A DNA stretch of 14,489 nt from positions 1-14,489 of the forward strand of contig DAOTZA010000178.1 of NCBI GenBank assembly GCA_034434515.1, read 5' to 3'. Both the position numbers and the translations under genes were made by a program. This document shows positions 14,399 to 14,489 of the stretch, piece by piece. Under the pieces are notes generated by a model. It was not told the DNA's origin, did no database searches, and worked only from the letters and a program-made list of their open reading frames with translations. Within the stretch, counting starts at the first letter, position 1; every line of letters starts with the position of its first letter. This DNA comes from NAK19 sp034434515. GTDB lineage: Bacteria; Chloroflexota; Anaerolineae; Anaerolineales; UBA4823.

Positions 14399-14404
14399 AT
14401 TATA
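14399..14404 (-). promoter_or_regulatory. -10 hexamer placed for a leaderless HAD transcript
   Basis: On the minus strand TATAAT ends seven bases before the HAD start codon, so transcription would start at or within a base or two of the ATG. No Shine-Dalgarno sequence is seen. The -35 region (CGCCTT at 17-base spacing) is poor, so the promoter is tentative. Confidence 0.4.
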
Positions 14405-14489
14405 ACGTAATCAGAGGAAGAAAGGCGCGATTTCGGTCGTATCCGTTGCGGCCGGGTTGCGTTGCGCGTGGGAACGGAGAAAGCGGCGC

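Noticed and set aside
14400..14489. Possible 3' end of a further minus-strand gene at the window edge
   Set aside because: All three minus frames are open over this short stretch and none gives a recognisable C-terminus, so a gene cannot be chosen.

Overview
The window reads as a chromosomal stretch from a mesophilic or moderately thermophilic Chloroflexota bacterium, most likely Anaerolineae; this is inferred from gene content, not proven. Pointers are a membrane protein with a Thr/Pro-repeat linker ending in an SH3b domain, a non-pyrrolysine MttB-family methyltransferase, a two-subunit class I fumarase, a lone lysine 2,3-aminomutase, a PIN-type toxin module, and dispersed GC-rich and 'CACGAAT'-type palindromes between genes. 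There is no CRISPR array, rRNA, tRNA, transposase or phage gene.

Layout. 193-2761 (+): an MttB-like methyltransferase, then a divergent YchF/OLA1-type P-loop protein with a TGS domain. 2762-2987: tandem GC-rich palindromes, then an AT-rich zone with a near-consensus promoter and an inverted repeat. 2988-4258 (+): an HTH-cupin regulator overlapping by 4 bp a membrane-tethered triheme cytochrome c. 4297-4947 (-): a VapC-like PIN toxin behind an antitoxin-like ORF that seems to lack its DNA-binding end. 4979-5722 (+): a DUF4213/DUF364 protein. 5723-5942: a 153-bp fold-back, MITE-like element between convergent genes. 8409-5943 (-): fumarase alpha, fumarase beta and a CLP1-type polynucleotide kinase-like protein, probably one operon. 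11008-8643 (-): xpt, guaA and an orphan Phd/YefM antitoxin, with a terminator-like hairpin in the xpt leader. 11346-12686 (+): kamA with its own promoter and a possible terminator. 14392-12741 (-): a small HAD-family protein overlapping by 4 bp a DUF389/SH3b membrane protein.

How the genes work together. xpt and guaA both feed GMP (salvage of xanthine to XMP, then XMP to GMP), so their 1-nt spacing makes metabolic sense. The fumarase subunits form one enzyme of the TCA cycle; the kinase-like gene behind them has no obvious metabolic link. The regulator and cytochrome overlap and must be co-transcribed, suggesting the regulator controls a redox component. The rest are housekeeping or accessory genes.

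Several starts differ from the longest possible frame because a Shine-Dalgarno sequence decides them: 193, 1679, 4704 (-), 8409 (-), 8870 (-) and 11008 (-). The guaA start at 10434 (-) rests on family length and coupling instead. The first 192 bases hold no convincing gene. The last 97 bases are open in all three minus frames and may contain the end of a gene beyond the edge, but none can be called.
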